This document shows, piece after piece, positions 54,019-62,780 of a stretch of 64,000 bases of DNA. Made by a program: the position numbers and the translations under genes. This stretch comes from Gemmatimonadota bacterium (lineage in GTDB: Bacteria > Gemmatimonadota > Gemmatimonadetes > Gemmatimonadales > GWC2-71-9). The notes below the pieces were generated by a model. The model made no database searches. It was given only the letters and a program-made list of their open reading frames with translations, and had not been told where the DNA came from. The stretch is from positions 1,024,838-1,088,837 of the forward strand of contig JAZKBR010000002.1 of NCBI GenBank assembly GCA_040388535.1. The letters run 5' to 3'. How positions within the stretch are numbered: the first letter of the stretch is position 1; each line of letters begins with the position of its first letter.

Positions 54019-55116
54019 GTGTCCCAGCTTTTCACCCCACTCGCCACGCGCGCCATCACACTTCCCAACCGGATCGTGGTGTCGCCGATGTGCCAGTACT
54101 CCTACACCGATGGCCTCAGCAACGAGTGGCAATACATCCATCTCGGAACCCGTGCCGTTGGCGGCGCCGGGCTGGTCTTTACCGAGGCCACTGCGGTGCT
54201 CCCCGAGGGGCGGATCTCGCCGGACGATGCCGGCATCTGGAGCGAGGCGCACATCCCGGGTCTCCGGCGAATCACCGACTTCATCAAGGCGCAGGGAAGC
54301 GTGGCCGGGATCCAGCTGGCGCACGCTGGGCGCAAGGCGAGCACCTTTGCGCCGTGGCGCGGGCACGGCGCAGTGCCGATTGACGCCGGCGGCTGGGAAG
54401 TGGTGGGGCCGAGTGCCATCGCCTTCTCGTCCGACTATCCCTTGGTCACCGCGCTCGATCAGGCGGGGATCGACCGGGTCATCACGGCGTTCGTCGATGC
54501 GGCCACTCGCGCCGTGCGGGCGGGCTTCGAAGTGATCGAGATCCATGCCGCGCACGGCTACCTGCTGCACCAGTTCCTCTCGCCGCTGAGCAACGCTCGC
54601 ACCGATGCCTACGGCGGCACTCTCGAAAACCGCAGCCGCCTGGTGATGCAGGTGATCGCTTCGGTGCGTGCGGCGATTGGCGACACCTTGCCGCTCTGGG
54701 TCCGTCTCTCGGCCACCGACTGGACCGAAGGAGGCTGGGACATCGAGGAGTCGGTGACGCTGTCACGAATGATGAAGGCCGCTTCGGTCGACCTCGTGGA
54801 TGTCACCACTGGCGGCAATGTCGCCAAGGTGAAGATTCCCGTTGGCCCCGGCTATCAGGTCCCCTTTGCGGCGCAGATCCGGCGTTACGCAGAGATCGCC
54901 ACCGGGGCCGTCGGCTTGCTGACCGACCCCCACCAGGTCGAGGCGGTGTTGACGGCCGGAGAGGCCGACGTGGTCCTGCTCGCGCGCGAGTTGCTGCGAG
55001 ATCCGTATTGGCCGCTGCACGCGGCGCAGGCCCTCGGTGAGAGCGTCGCCTGGCCGTCCCAGTACCTCCGGGCCGCCCCCGCTGGCACCCCTGCCCGCAA
55101 CGAGACGGGCGGCTGA
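54019..55116 (+). CDS. Old yellow enzyme-family flavin oxidoreductase (YqjM-like)
   Basis: The 365-residue FMN-dependent ene-reductase starts SQLFTPLATRAITLPNRIVV, the usual OYE beginning. It has CQYSY (thermophilic-like/YqjM Cys near 25), the substrate-binding HAAHGYLLHQFLSP pair and the FMN-phosphate region near the C-terminus. GGAG six bases before GTG at 54019 supports that start over an ATG at 53992 in the simple repeat. It reduces activated C=C bonds using NAD(P)H. The natural substrate is unknown, and the nearest neighbours do not suggest one. Confidence 0.88.
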   Translation: MSQLFTPLATRAITLPNRIVVSPMCQYSYTDGLSNEWQYIHLGTRAVGGAGLVFTEATAVLPEGRISPDDAGIWSEAHIPGLRRITDFIKAQGSVAGIQLAHAGRKASTFAPWRGHGAVPIDAGGWEVVGPSAIAFSSDYPLVTALDQAGIDRVITAFVDAATRAVRAGFEVIEIHAAHGYLLHQFLSPLSNARTDAYGGTLENRSRLVMQVIASVRAAIGDTLPLWVRLSATDWTEGGWDIEESVTLSRMMKAASVDLVDVTTGGNVAKVKIPVGPGYQVPFAAQIRRYAEIATGAVGLLTDPHQVEAVLTAGEADVVLLARELLRDPYWPLHAAQALGESVAWPSQYLRAAPAGTPARNETGG

Positions 55117-55150
55117 AGCGTATCTGCGCGAATCCCTACTCGGAGAACAG

Positions 55151-55945
55151 GTGACCCTACGGACCTGCTGGCTTCCCCTGCTGGTGCTCTCGCTCGCGGC
55201 TATTCCGGCCGCCGCCCAGGACAACTACGAGGTGCAGGTCTACGGCGCCGAGCTGGTGCCGGTGGGCCGGACGATCTTCGAGCTGCACAGCAATTTCACC
55301 AGCAAGGGAAGCCGGGTCGCGACGGGCGGCATCTCGCCAAGTTATCACGCGCTCCACGAGACCCTCGAGATCACCCACGGCTTCACCGACTGGTTCGAGA
55401 TCGGCTTCTACGCCTTTGCCGCGGTGCCGAAGGGCGGCGGACTCGAATACGTCGGCAATCACATCCGGCCCCGCGTGTCTGTTCCAGAGCGCTGGAACTG
55501 GCCGGTGGGACTCTCGCTGTCGCAGGAAGTCGGCTATCAGCGCCGCGCCTTCTCCGAGGATACCTGGAGCTGGGAGATCCGTCCGATCATTGACCAGCAG
55601 ATTGGCCGCTTCTACTGGGCGGTGAATCCCACGGTAGAAGTCGCACTCAAGGGTGAGAACGCAGGGAAGGGCATCGAGTTCGCGCCCAATGTGCAGGTGA
55701 ATCTCGACGTGTCGCGCCGGCTCAATATCGCGCTGGAGTACTACGGCGGCCTCGGCAAGCTCAACAACCTGTTGCCGGCGAACGAAACCGATCAGCAGCT
55801 CATTCCCGCCATCAACATCGACTTCGGCCCCGACTGGGAATTCAATCTCGGTACCGGCATCGCGCTCACGCCCAACACCGACCGCCTCGCCTTCAAGATG
55901 ATCTTCGGTCGCCGGATCGGTCGCGCACCCGGCGGAGCGAAGTAG
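55151..55945 (+). CDS. Secreted beta-barrel-like protein, unknown
   Basis: The 264-residue product has a signal peptide (LAAIPAAAQ). It then alternates short amphipathic strands with tight turns, as in an outer-membrane barrel (for example VGRTIFELHSNF, WFEIGFYAFAA, WEFNLGTGIAL). I do not recognise the family. GGAGAA precedes the GTG at 55151; the frame runs on upstream into the flavin oxidoreductase gene. It ends six bases from the convergent deaminase gene. A small-molecule porin or pore-lining role is plausible but unproved. Confidence 0.65.
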   Translation: MTLRTCWLPLLVLSLAAIPAAAQDNYEVQVYGAELVPVGRTIFELHSNFTSKGSRVATGGISPSYHALHETLEITHGFTDWFEIGFYAFAAVPKGGGLEYVGNHIRPRVSVPERWNWPVGLSLSQEVGYQRRAFSEDTWSWEIRPIIDQQIGRFYWAVNPTVEVALKGENAGKGIEFAPNVQVNLDVSRRLNIALEYYGGLGKLNNLLPANETDQQLIPAINIDFGPDWEFNLGTGIALTPNTDRLAFKMIFGRRIGRAPGGAK

Positions 55946-55951
55946 CGTCGC

Positions 55952-57469
55952 TCAGCGCGTAGTCGTCGCGCTCGACTCGAACGTCGAGAAGTCTCGCTCG
56001 AGCTGCCACTGCAGCCGCGCCCGGGGGTTCGCTGCCACATAGGCGGCACACCGGGCGCTCTGCATTCCGCCGAGCACTCCGCCACAGGCGGCCACCGACT
56101 TCAACCGGGCGAAGTCCTGCCAGAGCGATGCACCCTCCACGAAGGCGAACTGCAACGAGGTGCGCGCCATCCGCTTGAGCACCTGGTAGCTCAGGCCCTG
56201 GTCCCGCACCGCGCGGAGATACTCCTGGGTCATCTCCGACCGGTTGACCCCTTCGTCGTCGGTAGAGAGCGCGACCGGCACGCCTGCCGCGAGATAGCTC
56301 CTGAGTGGGTGATCGGCTCCGCGCACACCGAGGATGCCGTCGTTGCTGGTGAGGTTGATCTCGACCATCACCTGGCGCTTCGCCATCTCGGCGAGCAGCG
56401 CATCGGGGTGATCCTCGTACATGACGCTCACGCCATGGCCGATTCGCTGGGCGCCGGCAACTTCCACCGCTTCACGGACGTGAAACCGGAGCCCCTCGGG
56501 CGGCACCAGTCCGGCCGCGAGCTCACCCGCATGCAGCGTGAGCTTCGTCTTCGGGTACCGCTGGCGCAGCCACTGGAGCATTCGCATATGCAGCGAGTAG
56601 TCCTGCATCGGGACGCGCCAGTCTTCGGGCTGCACCAGGTTGATGCTCACCACCCGGCTGTCGACCTCGGCGAGCCGCAGGCCAAGCAGCATCTGGCCGA
56701 ACACCTGTGCCGGCGCACCTGCGCGCAGCACCTGATAGATCCAGCGCACGGTCACGGCGCACCCCGGCCTCGCTGCCGCCGTACCGCAGTGCAGCACCGT
56801 GTCGCGACGCGCCTCGATGCTGTCGATCTGCGCGCGGGCCTGCTGCACCACGCGCTCCAGGCCGAGCGTGAACATCGTGTCGCGCAGCGCGGCCCAGTCA
56901 TCGCGATAGCCCGAGGCCGCGGCGAGGGCACCGACGCTCCTCCCCTCGAAGGTGTTCATCAATTCCAGATACGCCACCTTGCCGTCGGCCGCGCGCTGCG
57001 CCACCTCGGCCACCATGTCGCCGGTGCGCCGTGACGTCGCATCGAGATGCGCGAACGTCTCGAAGAAGTGATCGTGTCCGGCCCCGTTCGCTGGCGGCCA
57101 GTTGCGCATCGACGTCGCGTCGATCACGGCATCGTAGAGTGCCTGGTCGTCGAGTGCCCGAGTCGCGCGAACCCGTGTGGAATCCTGCGCGCACGGCGGT
57201 GCCACCACGCCCGGCGAGCGTGTGGTTACGCAACCGCCATCCTCCGCTGCCCATCGCAGGAAGCTCTCGGAGTACACAGCGCCGCCGAGGTGACTGTGCA
57301 GGTCCCCGCCCTTTGGCATCTGGCGCAGGAAGGCGTAGAGGGCAGGGGTGTTGCCCCGGAGCGATTCCATTCGTTGCGCCGTGCGCGCTTCGGCACGGGG
57401 AGATTGTGCCTGCGCCGGGAGGGCGAAGCACGCGAGTGCACCGAGGAGCGCGAAGCGAGTGAAGGTCAT
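55952..57469 (-). CDS. Secreted adenosine-deaminase-family protein
   Basis: The 505-residue protein has a signal peptide (CFALPAQAQ), unusual for bacterial adenosine deaminase but normal for the ADGF/CECR1-type secreted branch. Metal and catalytic motifs are present: HSH in DLHSHLGG (about 55), HAGE in LTLHAGELAAG, and STDDEGVN. The active set looks complete, so deamination of adenosine or a related purine in the periplasm is likely. The ATG at 57469 gives the signal peptide. It is 35 bases downstream of the TonB-like gene in the same direction. Confidence 0.85.
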   Translation of the reverse strand: MTFTRFALLGALACFALPAQAQSPRAEARTAQRMESLRGNTPALYAFLRQMPKGGDLHSHLGGAVYSESFLRWAAEDGGCVTTRSPGVVAPPCAQDSTRVRATRALDDQALYDAVIDATSMRNWPPANGAGHDHFFETFAHLDATSRRTGDMVAEVAQRAADGKVAYLELMNTFEGRSVGALAAASGYRDDWAALRDTMFTLGLERVVQQARAQIDSIEARRDTVLHCGTAAARPGCAVTVRWIYQVLRAGAPAQVFGQMLLGLRLAEVDSRVVSINLVQPEDWRVPMQDYSLHMRMLQWLRQRYPKTKLTLHAGELAAGLVPPEGLRFHVREAVEVAGAQRIGHGVSVMYEDHPDALLAEMAKRQVMVEINLTSNDGILGVRGADHPLRSYLAAGVPVALSTDDEGVNRSEMTQEYLRAVRDQGLSYQVLKRMARTSLQFAFVEGASLWQDFARLKSVAACGGVLGGMQSARCAAYVAANPRARLQWQLERDFSTFESSATTTR

Positions 57470-57504
57470 GCTGCAATGTACGTCACGCACCCGCTTCGGA
57501 GCAG

Positions 57505-58203
57505 TCAACCTCCTGACTTCAGCGAGAAGCGGATCAACTGGCGTACCAGCTGACGCACGGCGACGCCCCGGCGCTTCGCGGGCGTGAAGCGCGCGGCGCT
57601 GATCGCTACGGTTGCCGCCGCTCCGAACTCGGGGCGCGAGGCGCCGATCACGATGATGCTCCCTGGCTCGACCCGCCCGGTGCTGTCGACGATGTACTGC
57701 AGTGTGGCTTCACCACTGATGCCGCTGCGGGCGAGCACCGCGGGGTAGAGCGGCTGCGGACCGCGCTGGTCACTCACGGTTTCGTCGACCTCGCTGGCGC
57801 GCCACGGCGTACCGCCAGCTCCGGCGTCGCCGTCACCGGTCGTTGGTAGTGTGATGCGCTCGCCCGATCCGCTGCCGCCGTAACGACCCGGCGCCGCGGG
57901 CAGATTGACCGCGGGAAGCGAGGTCGCGATGTCGAGCGGGGCCGGCGTGGGGAGCAGGTTCGGAGCGGCAACAGCAGCAGTTGCCGGAGCACCGGCGCTC
58001 GCTGGCAACGCGGCCGCCGCCGGGAGTCGTGGTGCCAGATAGAGTTCCGATGCCACTGCATTGCGCGGGGACGGGGCTGCCGTGAGCCCCCGAGTCACCT
58101 GAATGGCCAGTGCAATCAGGACGAGATGGACCAGCCCGCTGATGATGGTCGGGCGGGCAGTGGCGTCGTGGCTCGGCGCCGAGGCGGTGAGCTGGGCAAA
58201 CAT
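57505..58203 (-). CDS. TonB-family energy-transducing protein
   Basis: The 232-residue protein has one N-terminal membrane helix (about 22-42), an Ala/Pro-rich periplasmic linker and a C-terminal TonB domain (about 150-232: PLYPAVLARSGISGEATLQYIV, split here by function, then RFTPAKRRGVAVRQ). Such proteins energise outer-membrane receptors; two receptors are in this window, though they are not adjacent. GGAGG lies five bases before the ATG at 58203. No exbB or exbD is nearby. Confidence 0.87.
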   Translation of the reverse strand: MFAQLTASAPSHDATARPTIISGLVHLVLIALAIQVTRGLTAAPSPRNAVASELYLAPRLPAAAALPASAGAPATAAVAAPNLLPTPAPLDIATSLPAVNLPAAPGRYGGSGSGERITLPTTGDGDAGAGGTPWRASEVDETVSDQRGPQPLYPAVLARSGISGEATLQYIVDSTGRVEPGSIIVIGASRPEFGAAATVAISAARFTPAKRRGVAVRQLVRQLIRFSLKSGG

Positions 58204-58314
58204 GGGCTTCCTCCGTGATGTTGCGGATGCGGAAATCACCCTGTCTCGACAATCGCCCCCACAACTGACGCCCCTCGCTCGAACAGATGACAAAACGGAA
58301 TCATGGGGGTGACG

Positions 58315-58377
58315 AGAGGTGACGGGTCATGGGTGATGGGTGATGGGGAGGTTGTCACCCGTCACCCCTCGTCTCGC
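58315..58377. repeat. Inverted repeat with GGGTGATG units
   Basis: CGAGAGGTGACGGG near 58315 is complementary to CCCGTCACCCCTCGTC near 58360, around tandem TGGGTGATGGG units. It lies between divergent tonB and M1-peptidase genes and resembles the simple-repeat tracts elsewhere in the window. Confidence 0.65.
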
Positions 58378-58414
58378 GTGGTATATTCAGCCACCTTTTT
58401 CGCCCGGATTTCCG

Positions 58415-60367
58415 ATGTCTCGCCTTGCGTTGCTCGCCCTCGTTCTCTCCGTGTCCACCGCCGCCCAGGCGCAACAGCCCGGGGCCGTTGCTCCGCTGCC
58501 GGTGGCCGATACGTCCATTTTCGCGCCGCTCTTGCTGCCCACGGCCACCACCGTGCGCAACGCTGCCGGCGCACCCGGCTCGACCTACTGGCAAAACCGC
58601 GCCGATTACGACCTCAGCGCGACGCTCGATACCGCGAGCAAGACGCTGCGCGGACAGCTCACCCTGCGATACACCAACCATTCGCCAGACACGCTCCGCT
58701 ATGTCTGGTTGCAAACCGAGCAGAATGCCTTCAAGGCGAACTCGCTCAACTCGTTCATCTTTCCGCAGGACTCCCGGTTCGGCGCACGCGGCTTCGAAGG
58801 CGGCGATGTCTTCGATCGCTTCGAGCAAGTCGTGGGTGGTGCAGCGAAGAGTCCGGCGAAGCGCGTGAGTGTCGCGCGCCGCGCCAACGAGACGATGATG
58901 AAGGTCGATCTCGCGGAACCGCTCGCACCCGGGAAGACGGCCACCTTCGATATCGCGTGGCACTTCCTGATTCCCGAACATGGTGCCGACCGGATGGGTC
59001 GCGATGGCCCGCTCTACGAGCTGGCACAGTGGTATCCGCGCATGGCGGTGTATGACGACGTGCGGGGCTGGAACACTGACCCGTATCTTGGGCAAGGCGA
59101 GTTCTACCTCGACTACGGCGACTACAACCTCGCCATCACCGTGCCGGCCGGCTACATCGTCGCGGCCACTGGTGCCCTGATGAACGGCGCCGAAGTTCTC
59201 ACGCCAGCGCAGCAGGCACGCATCGCCCGCGCGGCCAAGTCCGACAGCGTGATCCGCATCATCACGGCGGACGAGCTGAAGAATGGCACGGCCCGGATGC
59301 GGACCAGCGGCACGCTGACCTGGAAGTTCGCGGCGAAGAATGTTCGGGACGCGGTCTTCGCGGCGTCACCCGATTATCAGTGGGATGCCTCGAGCTACAA
59401 GGGAATCCTCGCGATGGGCTATTACCGCCCAAGCGCGTCGGCCAACTGGAGTGATGCCGCCGATCAGTCGCGGATGTCGATCCAGGAATACTCCGAGCGC
59501 TGGTTCCCGTACCCTTGGCCGCACATCTCGGCCGTCGAAGGCCCGATCAGCGGCATGGAATACCCGATGATCGCGATGGAAGCGAAGGGCGATGACGTGT
59601 TCGATCTCTACAACGTCGTCACCCACGAGATCGGGCACATGTGGTTCCCGATGATCGTCGGCTCCAACGAGCGACTCTACATGTGGCAGGACGAAGGCTT
59701 CAACACCTTCATCAACACCTTCTCCGAAGGGCGCCGCTATCCCGCCAAGGGCGATCAGATGGCGCGTGCGGCCGAGGAGCGAGGGCTCATCGAGCAGGTG
59801 ATGAAGGCCGGCGCCGACAAGCCGGTCGACATCAATCCCGATCGGATCAATCCGCAGTTCCTCGGTTTCTCGGCGTATCTCAAGCCGAGTGTCGGCCTGC
59901 AGCTGTTGCGCCAGGAGATTCTCGGGCCGGAGGCGTTCGACGACGCGTTCCGCACCTACACCGCGCGCTGGGCCTTCAAGCATCCGACGCCAACCGACTT
60001 CTATCGCACCATGATGGACGTCAGCGGCCGGCGACTCGACTGGTTCTTCCGTCAATGGTTCATCGAGAACGCCCGCTTCGACCAGAGCGTCGACCTGGTG
60101 TCGTCGCGCGCGGTCGGAGACAGCACCCAGATCACTGTCGTGTACGGCAACAAGCAGCGCGGCGTCCTGCCGATCATCGCCCGCTTCTCCTACACCGACG
60201 GCACCACGCAGGACTTCCGCTACCCGGCCGAAGTCTGGAGCACCAATTCGGTGAAATATCTCCGCCGCTATACCGTCACGGGGAAGCAGCTCATGAAGGT
60301 CGAGCTCGATCCCGAGAAGCGACTGCTCGATATCGACCGCAGCAACAACGTCTGGACCAAGCAGTAG
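58415..60367 (+). CDS. Secreted M1-family metallopeptidase
   Basis: The 650-residue protein has a signal peptide (VSTAAQAQQ). It also has the M1 zinc motif: HEIGHMWFP (about 405) with the third ligand Glu in WQDEGFNTF 19 residues later. The exopeptidase GxMEN-type box is GMEYPM, with Tyr in place of Asn, which differs from canonical aminopeptidases. The N-terminal beta domain (to about 300) is normal. A TATATT occurs 28 bases before the start. The stop overlaps the helicase start. It probably trims peptides outside the cytoplasm. Confidence 0.9.
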   Translation: MSRLALLALVLSVSTAAQAQQPGAVAPLPVADTSIFAPLLLPTATTVRNAAGAPGSTYWQNRADYDLSATLDTASKTLRGQLTLRYTNHSPDTLRYVWLQTEQNAFKANSLNSFIFPQDSRFGARGFEGGDVFDRFEQVVGGAAKSPAKRVSVARRANETMMKVDLAEPLAPGKTATFDIAWHFLIPEHGADRMGRDGPLYELAQWYPRMAVYDDVRGWNTDPYLGQGEFYLDYGDYNLAITVPAGYIVAATGALMNGAEVLTPAQQARIARAAKSDSVIRIITADELKNGTARMRTSGTLTWKFAAKNVRDAVFAASPDYQWDASSYKGILAMGYYRPSASANWSDAADQSRMSIQEYSERWFPYPWPHISAVEGPISGMEYPMIAMEAKGDDVFDLYNVVTHEIGHMWFPMIVGSNERLYMWQDEGFNTFINTFSEGRRYPAKGDQMARAAEERGLIEQVMKAGADKPVDINPDRINPQFLGFSAYLKPSVGLQLLRQEILGPEAFDDAFRTYTARWAFKHPTPTDFYRTMMDVSGRRLDWFFRQWFIENARFDQSVDLVSSRAVGDSTQITVVYGNKQRGVLPIIARFSYTDGTTQDFRYPAEVWSTNSVKYLRRYTVTGKQLMKVELDPEKRLLDIDRSNNVWTKQ

Positions 60368-62016
60368 TGACCACCTTCGCGGAACTCGGGCTCGCGCCCG
60401 CCGTCACCGAGGCGCTTACCGCCCTGGGCTACGAAGAGCCGACGCCGATCCAGGTCGAGGCGATTCCGCCGCTGCTGCAGGGGCGGGATGTGCTCGGTCA
60501 GGCAGCGACCGGCACCGGCAAGACGGCGGCCTTCGCGTTGCCGCTGCTGCAGCGGTTGCCGACCGGGGCAGCGCGCGCGTCGAAGCCGGCCGTGCTGGTG
60601 CTGGTCCCGACCCGCGAATTGGCAATGCAGGTCGCCGAGGCGTTCCATCGCTACGGCCGGCCGTTCGGCGCAATCGTGGTACCGATCTACGGCGGCCAGG
60701 CCTTCGATCAGCAGATTCGCGCGCTCCGACGCGGCGTTCACGTGGTGGTGGCGACCCCGGGTCGTGCGCTCGATCATATCCGTCGCAGCACGCTCGATCT
60801 GAGCGGACTGATGGCGGTCGTCCTCGACGAAGCCGATGAGATGCTCGACATGGGCTTTGCCGACGAGCTCGAGACCATTCTCGAGGCGGTGCCCGAAGTG
60901 CGCCAGACGGCGCTCTTCTCGGCCACCCTTGCGCCGCGGATCGCGAAGATTGCCGAACGGCATCTCAAGAATCCTGAACGGATCCTGGTCGCGCGTCAGG
61001 CAGCAGTCGCCGGGGCCGAGCCACGGGTGCGGCAAACGGCGTACGTGGTAGCCCGCGCCCACAAGGTGCAGGCGCTCGCGCGGATTCTCGATCTCGAGGC
61101 GCCGACGCTGGCGCTGGTGTTCTGTCGTACCCGGACCGAGGTCGATACCCTCGGCGAGACCCTGGGCGGACACGGGATGCGCGTCGAGATGCTGCACGGC
61201 GGCATGACGCAGGATCAGCGCGATCGGGTGATGAAGAAGACTCGCGCCGGCAAGATCGATTTGCTGGTGGCGACCGATGTCGCCGCGCGCGGGCTCGACA
61301 TCGACCACCTTTCGCACGTGGTCAACTTCAATGTGCCGGAGTCACCGGCGGCGTATGTCCACCGGATCGGCCGCACCGGCCGCGCTGGGCGTGAGGGCGT
61401 CGCAATCACGCTCATCGAGCCGCGTGAACATCGCCTGCTTCGCAACATCGAAGCGGCGACCCGGCAGAAGATCGTCACCGCGCAGCTCCCCACCGTGATG
61501 GATGTGCAGGCGCGGCGTCTCGAGGTCACCACGGCGACAATTCGCGAGGCACTGCTCGCGGGCGAGACGGATCGGTATCGCGTGGTCGTGGAGTCGCTCT
61601 CCAACGAATTTGATGTCATGGACATCGCGATGGCCGCGGTGCAGCTGGTGCACGCAGCGGGTGCCGGAGCCGGCGCGGCCGATGACGCCGATATCCCGGC
61701 GCCGATGGAGCGCTCCGAACGCCCCAAGGATTCCGCCAAGAAGCCGCGGCCGCCTCGGACAGCCGGGATGTCACGGATCTATGTCGGAGCCGGGCGGAAG
61801 AACAACCTGCGACCCACCGATCTGGTGGGGGCGATTGTCAATGAAGCGAAGGTCGATGCACGTGCCATCGGTACCATCGAGATTACCGACAAGTTTGCGT
61901 TGGTGGAACTGCCGGAAGAATTGATCGAGAAGGTGGTCGCCGCGTTGCGCGCCAGCACGATCAAGGGAAAGCGCTTGACCGTGCGGCGCGACATGGCGGG
62001 GGGCCGACGGGCCTAG
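60367..62016 (+). CDS. deaD: DEAD-box RNA helicase with DbpA-type C-terminal domain
   Basis: The 549-residue protein has all helicase motifs: Q motif EPTPIQVEAIP, I ATGTGKT (48-54), II DEAD in VVLDEADEMLD, III SAT, and VI HRIGRTGRAG. The last ~80 residues form a DbpA-type RNA-binding domain (IYVGAGRKNNLRPTDLVGAI). Such helicases act in ribosome assembly and cold adaptation. The GTG at 60367 shares its G with the preceding TAG stop, giving tight coupling to an M1 peptidase, which is an unusual partner. The longer frame upstream lies inside that gene and is spurious. Confidence 0.93.
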   Translation: MTTFAELGLAPAVTEALTALGYEEPTPIQVEAIPPLLQGRDVLGQAATGTGKTAAFALPLLQRLPTGAARASKPAVLVLVPTRELAMQVAEAFHRYGRPFGAIVVPIYGGQAFDQQIRALRRGVHVVVATPGRALDHIRRSTLDLSGLMAVVLDEADEMLDMGFADELETILEAVPEVRQTALFSATLAPRIAKIAERHLKNPERILVARQAAVAGAEPRVRQTAYVVARAHKVQALARILDLEAPTLALVFCRTRTEVDTLGETLGGHGMRVEMLHGGMTQDQRDRVMKKTRAGKIDLLVATDVAARGLDIDHLSHVVNFNVPESPAAYVHRIGRTGRAGREGVAITLIEPREHRLLRNIEAATRQKIVTAQLPTVMDVQARRLEVTTATIREALLAGETDRYRVVVESLSNEFDVMDIAMAAVQLVHAAGAGAGAADDADIPAPMERSERPKDSAKKPRPPRTAGMSRIYVGAGRKNNLRPTDLVGAIVNEAKVDARAIGTIEITDKFALVELPEELIEKVVAALRASTIKGKRLTVRRDMAGGRRA

Positions 62017-62627
62017 TTGTCCCCTGCAGGGCGGGCGGGCTGAGCCGGCGGTGCCGGCCTGGCCCGGCGCATCGCAGGGCGCGCGGGGGCCTCGGGCGCG
62101 CCATCCATCGCCCGACGCGGCATCGGCATCATCATGCCACGCCCGCCCACCACCCCCGGGGCCATTCGGCCGCGCATTCCCATCCTGCCTTCCATAGCGG
62201 CACCCATCCGGCCGCGCATCTGCATCGGGGCCATGCCACGCATCCCGCGCCCCCTGCCGTTCCCTCGCATTCCGCGTGGCTGGGCCATCCGGGCCCGCAT
62301 CCCGGGACCGCGATCCTGCATCATTTCACGACGGCGATCGAGCCGGGCTCGCTGCTCCGCCGTCAGGACCCCGCGGACCTCGTCGCGCATCTTTTCGCGG
62401 CGGGCTCGCGAGGCTTCGCGGGCGCTGCGGGCTTCCTTGCTGTAGCGGCTCCGGATGGCTTCGAGGCGGTCGCGCTGGGCCTCGGTGAGGCGATCCGCTG
62501 CCCGGTCCGCAGCGGCTGCGGCCTCGGCGGCCCGACGCGGCGCGGCCTGCGGCCTGGGTGCGTCCTGCGCGACCAGCGGCAGGGCTAGGAATGTGGCGGC
62601 GATCAGACTCAGCGTCGTGGTGCGCAT
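62013..62627 (-). CDS. Periplasmic Spy/LTxxQ-like protein with Met/Arg/Gly-rich tail
   Basis: The 204-residue protein has a signal peptide (FLALPLVAQD). Its helical part has two LTxxQ-like motifs, LTEAQRDRLEAI (about 48) and LTAEQRARLDRR (about 89), as in Spy/CpxP-type chaperones. The tail (about 110-204) is very rich in Met, Arg and Gly (GRGRGMRGM, GRGMMMPMPR), with many MR and RG pairs. GGAGG lies five bases before the ATG. A copper- or stress-related envelope chaperone is plausible; a coordination role for the methionines is inference. The stop shares CTAG with the convergent helicase gene. Confidence 0.7.
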   Translation of the reverse strand: MRTTTLSLIAATFLALPLVAQDAPRPQAAPRRAAEAAAAADRAADRLTEAQRDRLEAIRSRYSKEARSAREASRARREKMRDEVRGVLTAEQRARLDRRREMMQDRGPGMRARMAQPRGMRGNGRGRGMRGMAPMQMRGRMGAAMEGRMGMRGRMAPGVVGGRGMMMPMPRRAMDGAPEAPARPAMRRARPAPPAQPARPAGDN

Positions 62628-62780
62628 CGGTGCCTCCGGAAACAGTATGTCGTGACGTGCTTCGGAGGTACTACGCGCCCACAGGGGGCGCAGGTTGCAG
62701 CGGAAATTGCCACTTAACAAGCACTCCCGTGCTCCGTCTTGAACCCTTTTCGGTCGCGGGTCCGATTCCTGCCTAGATTG

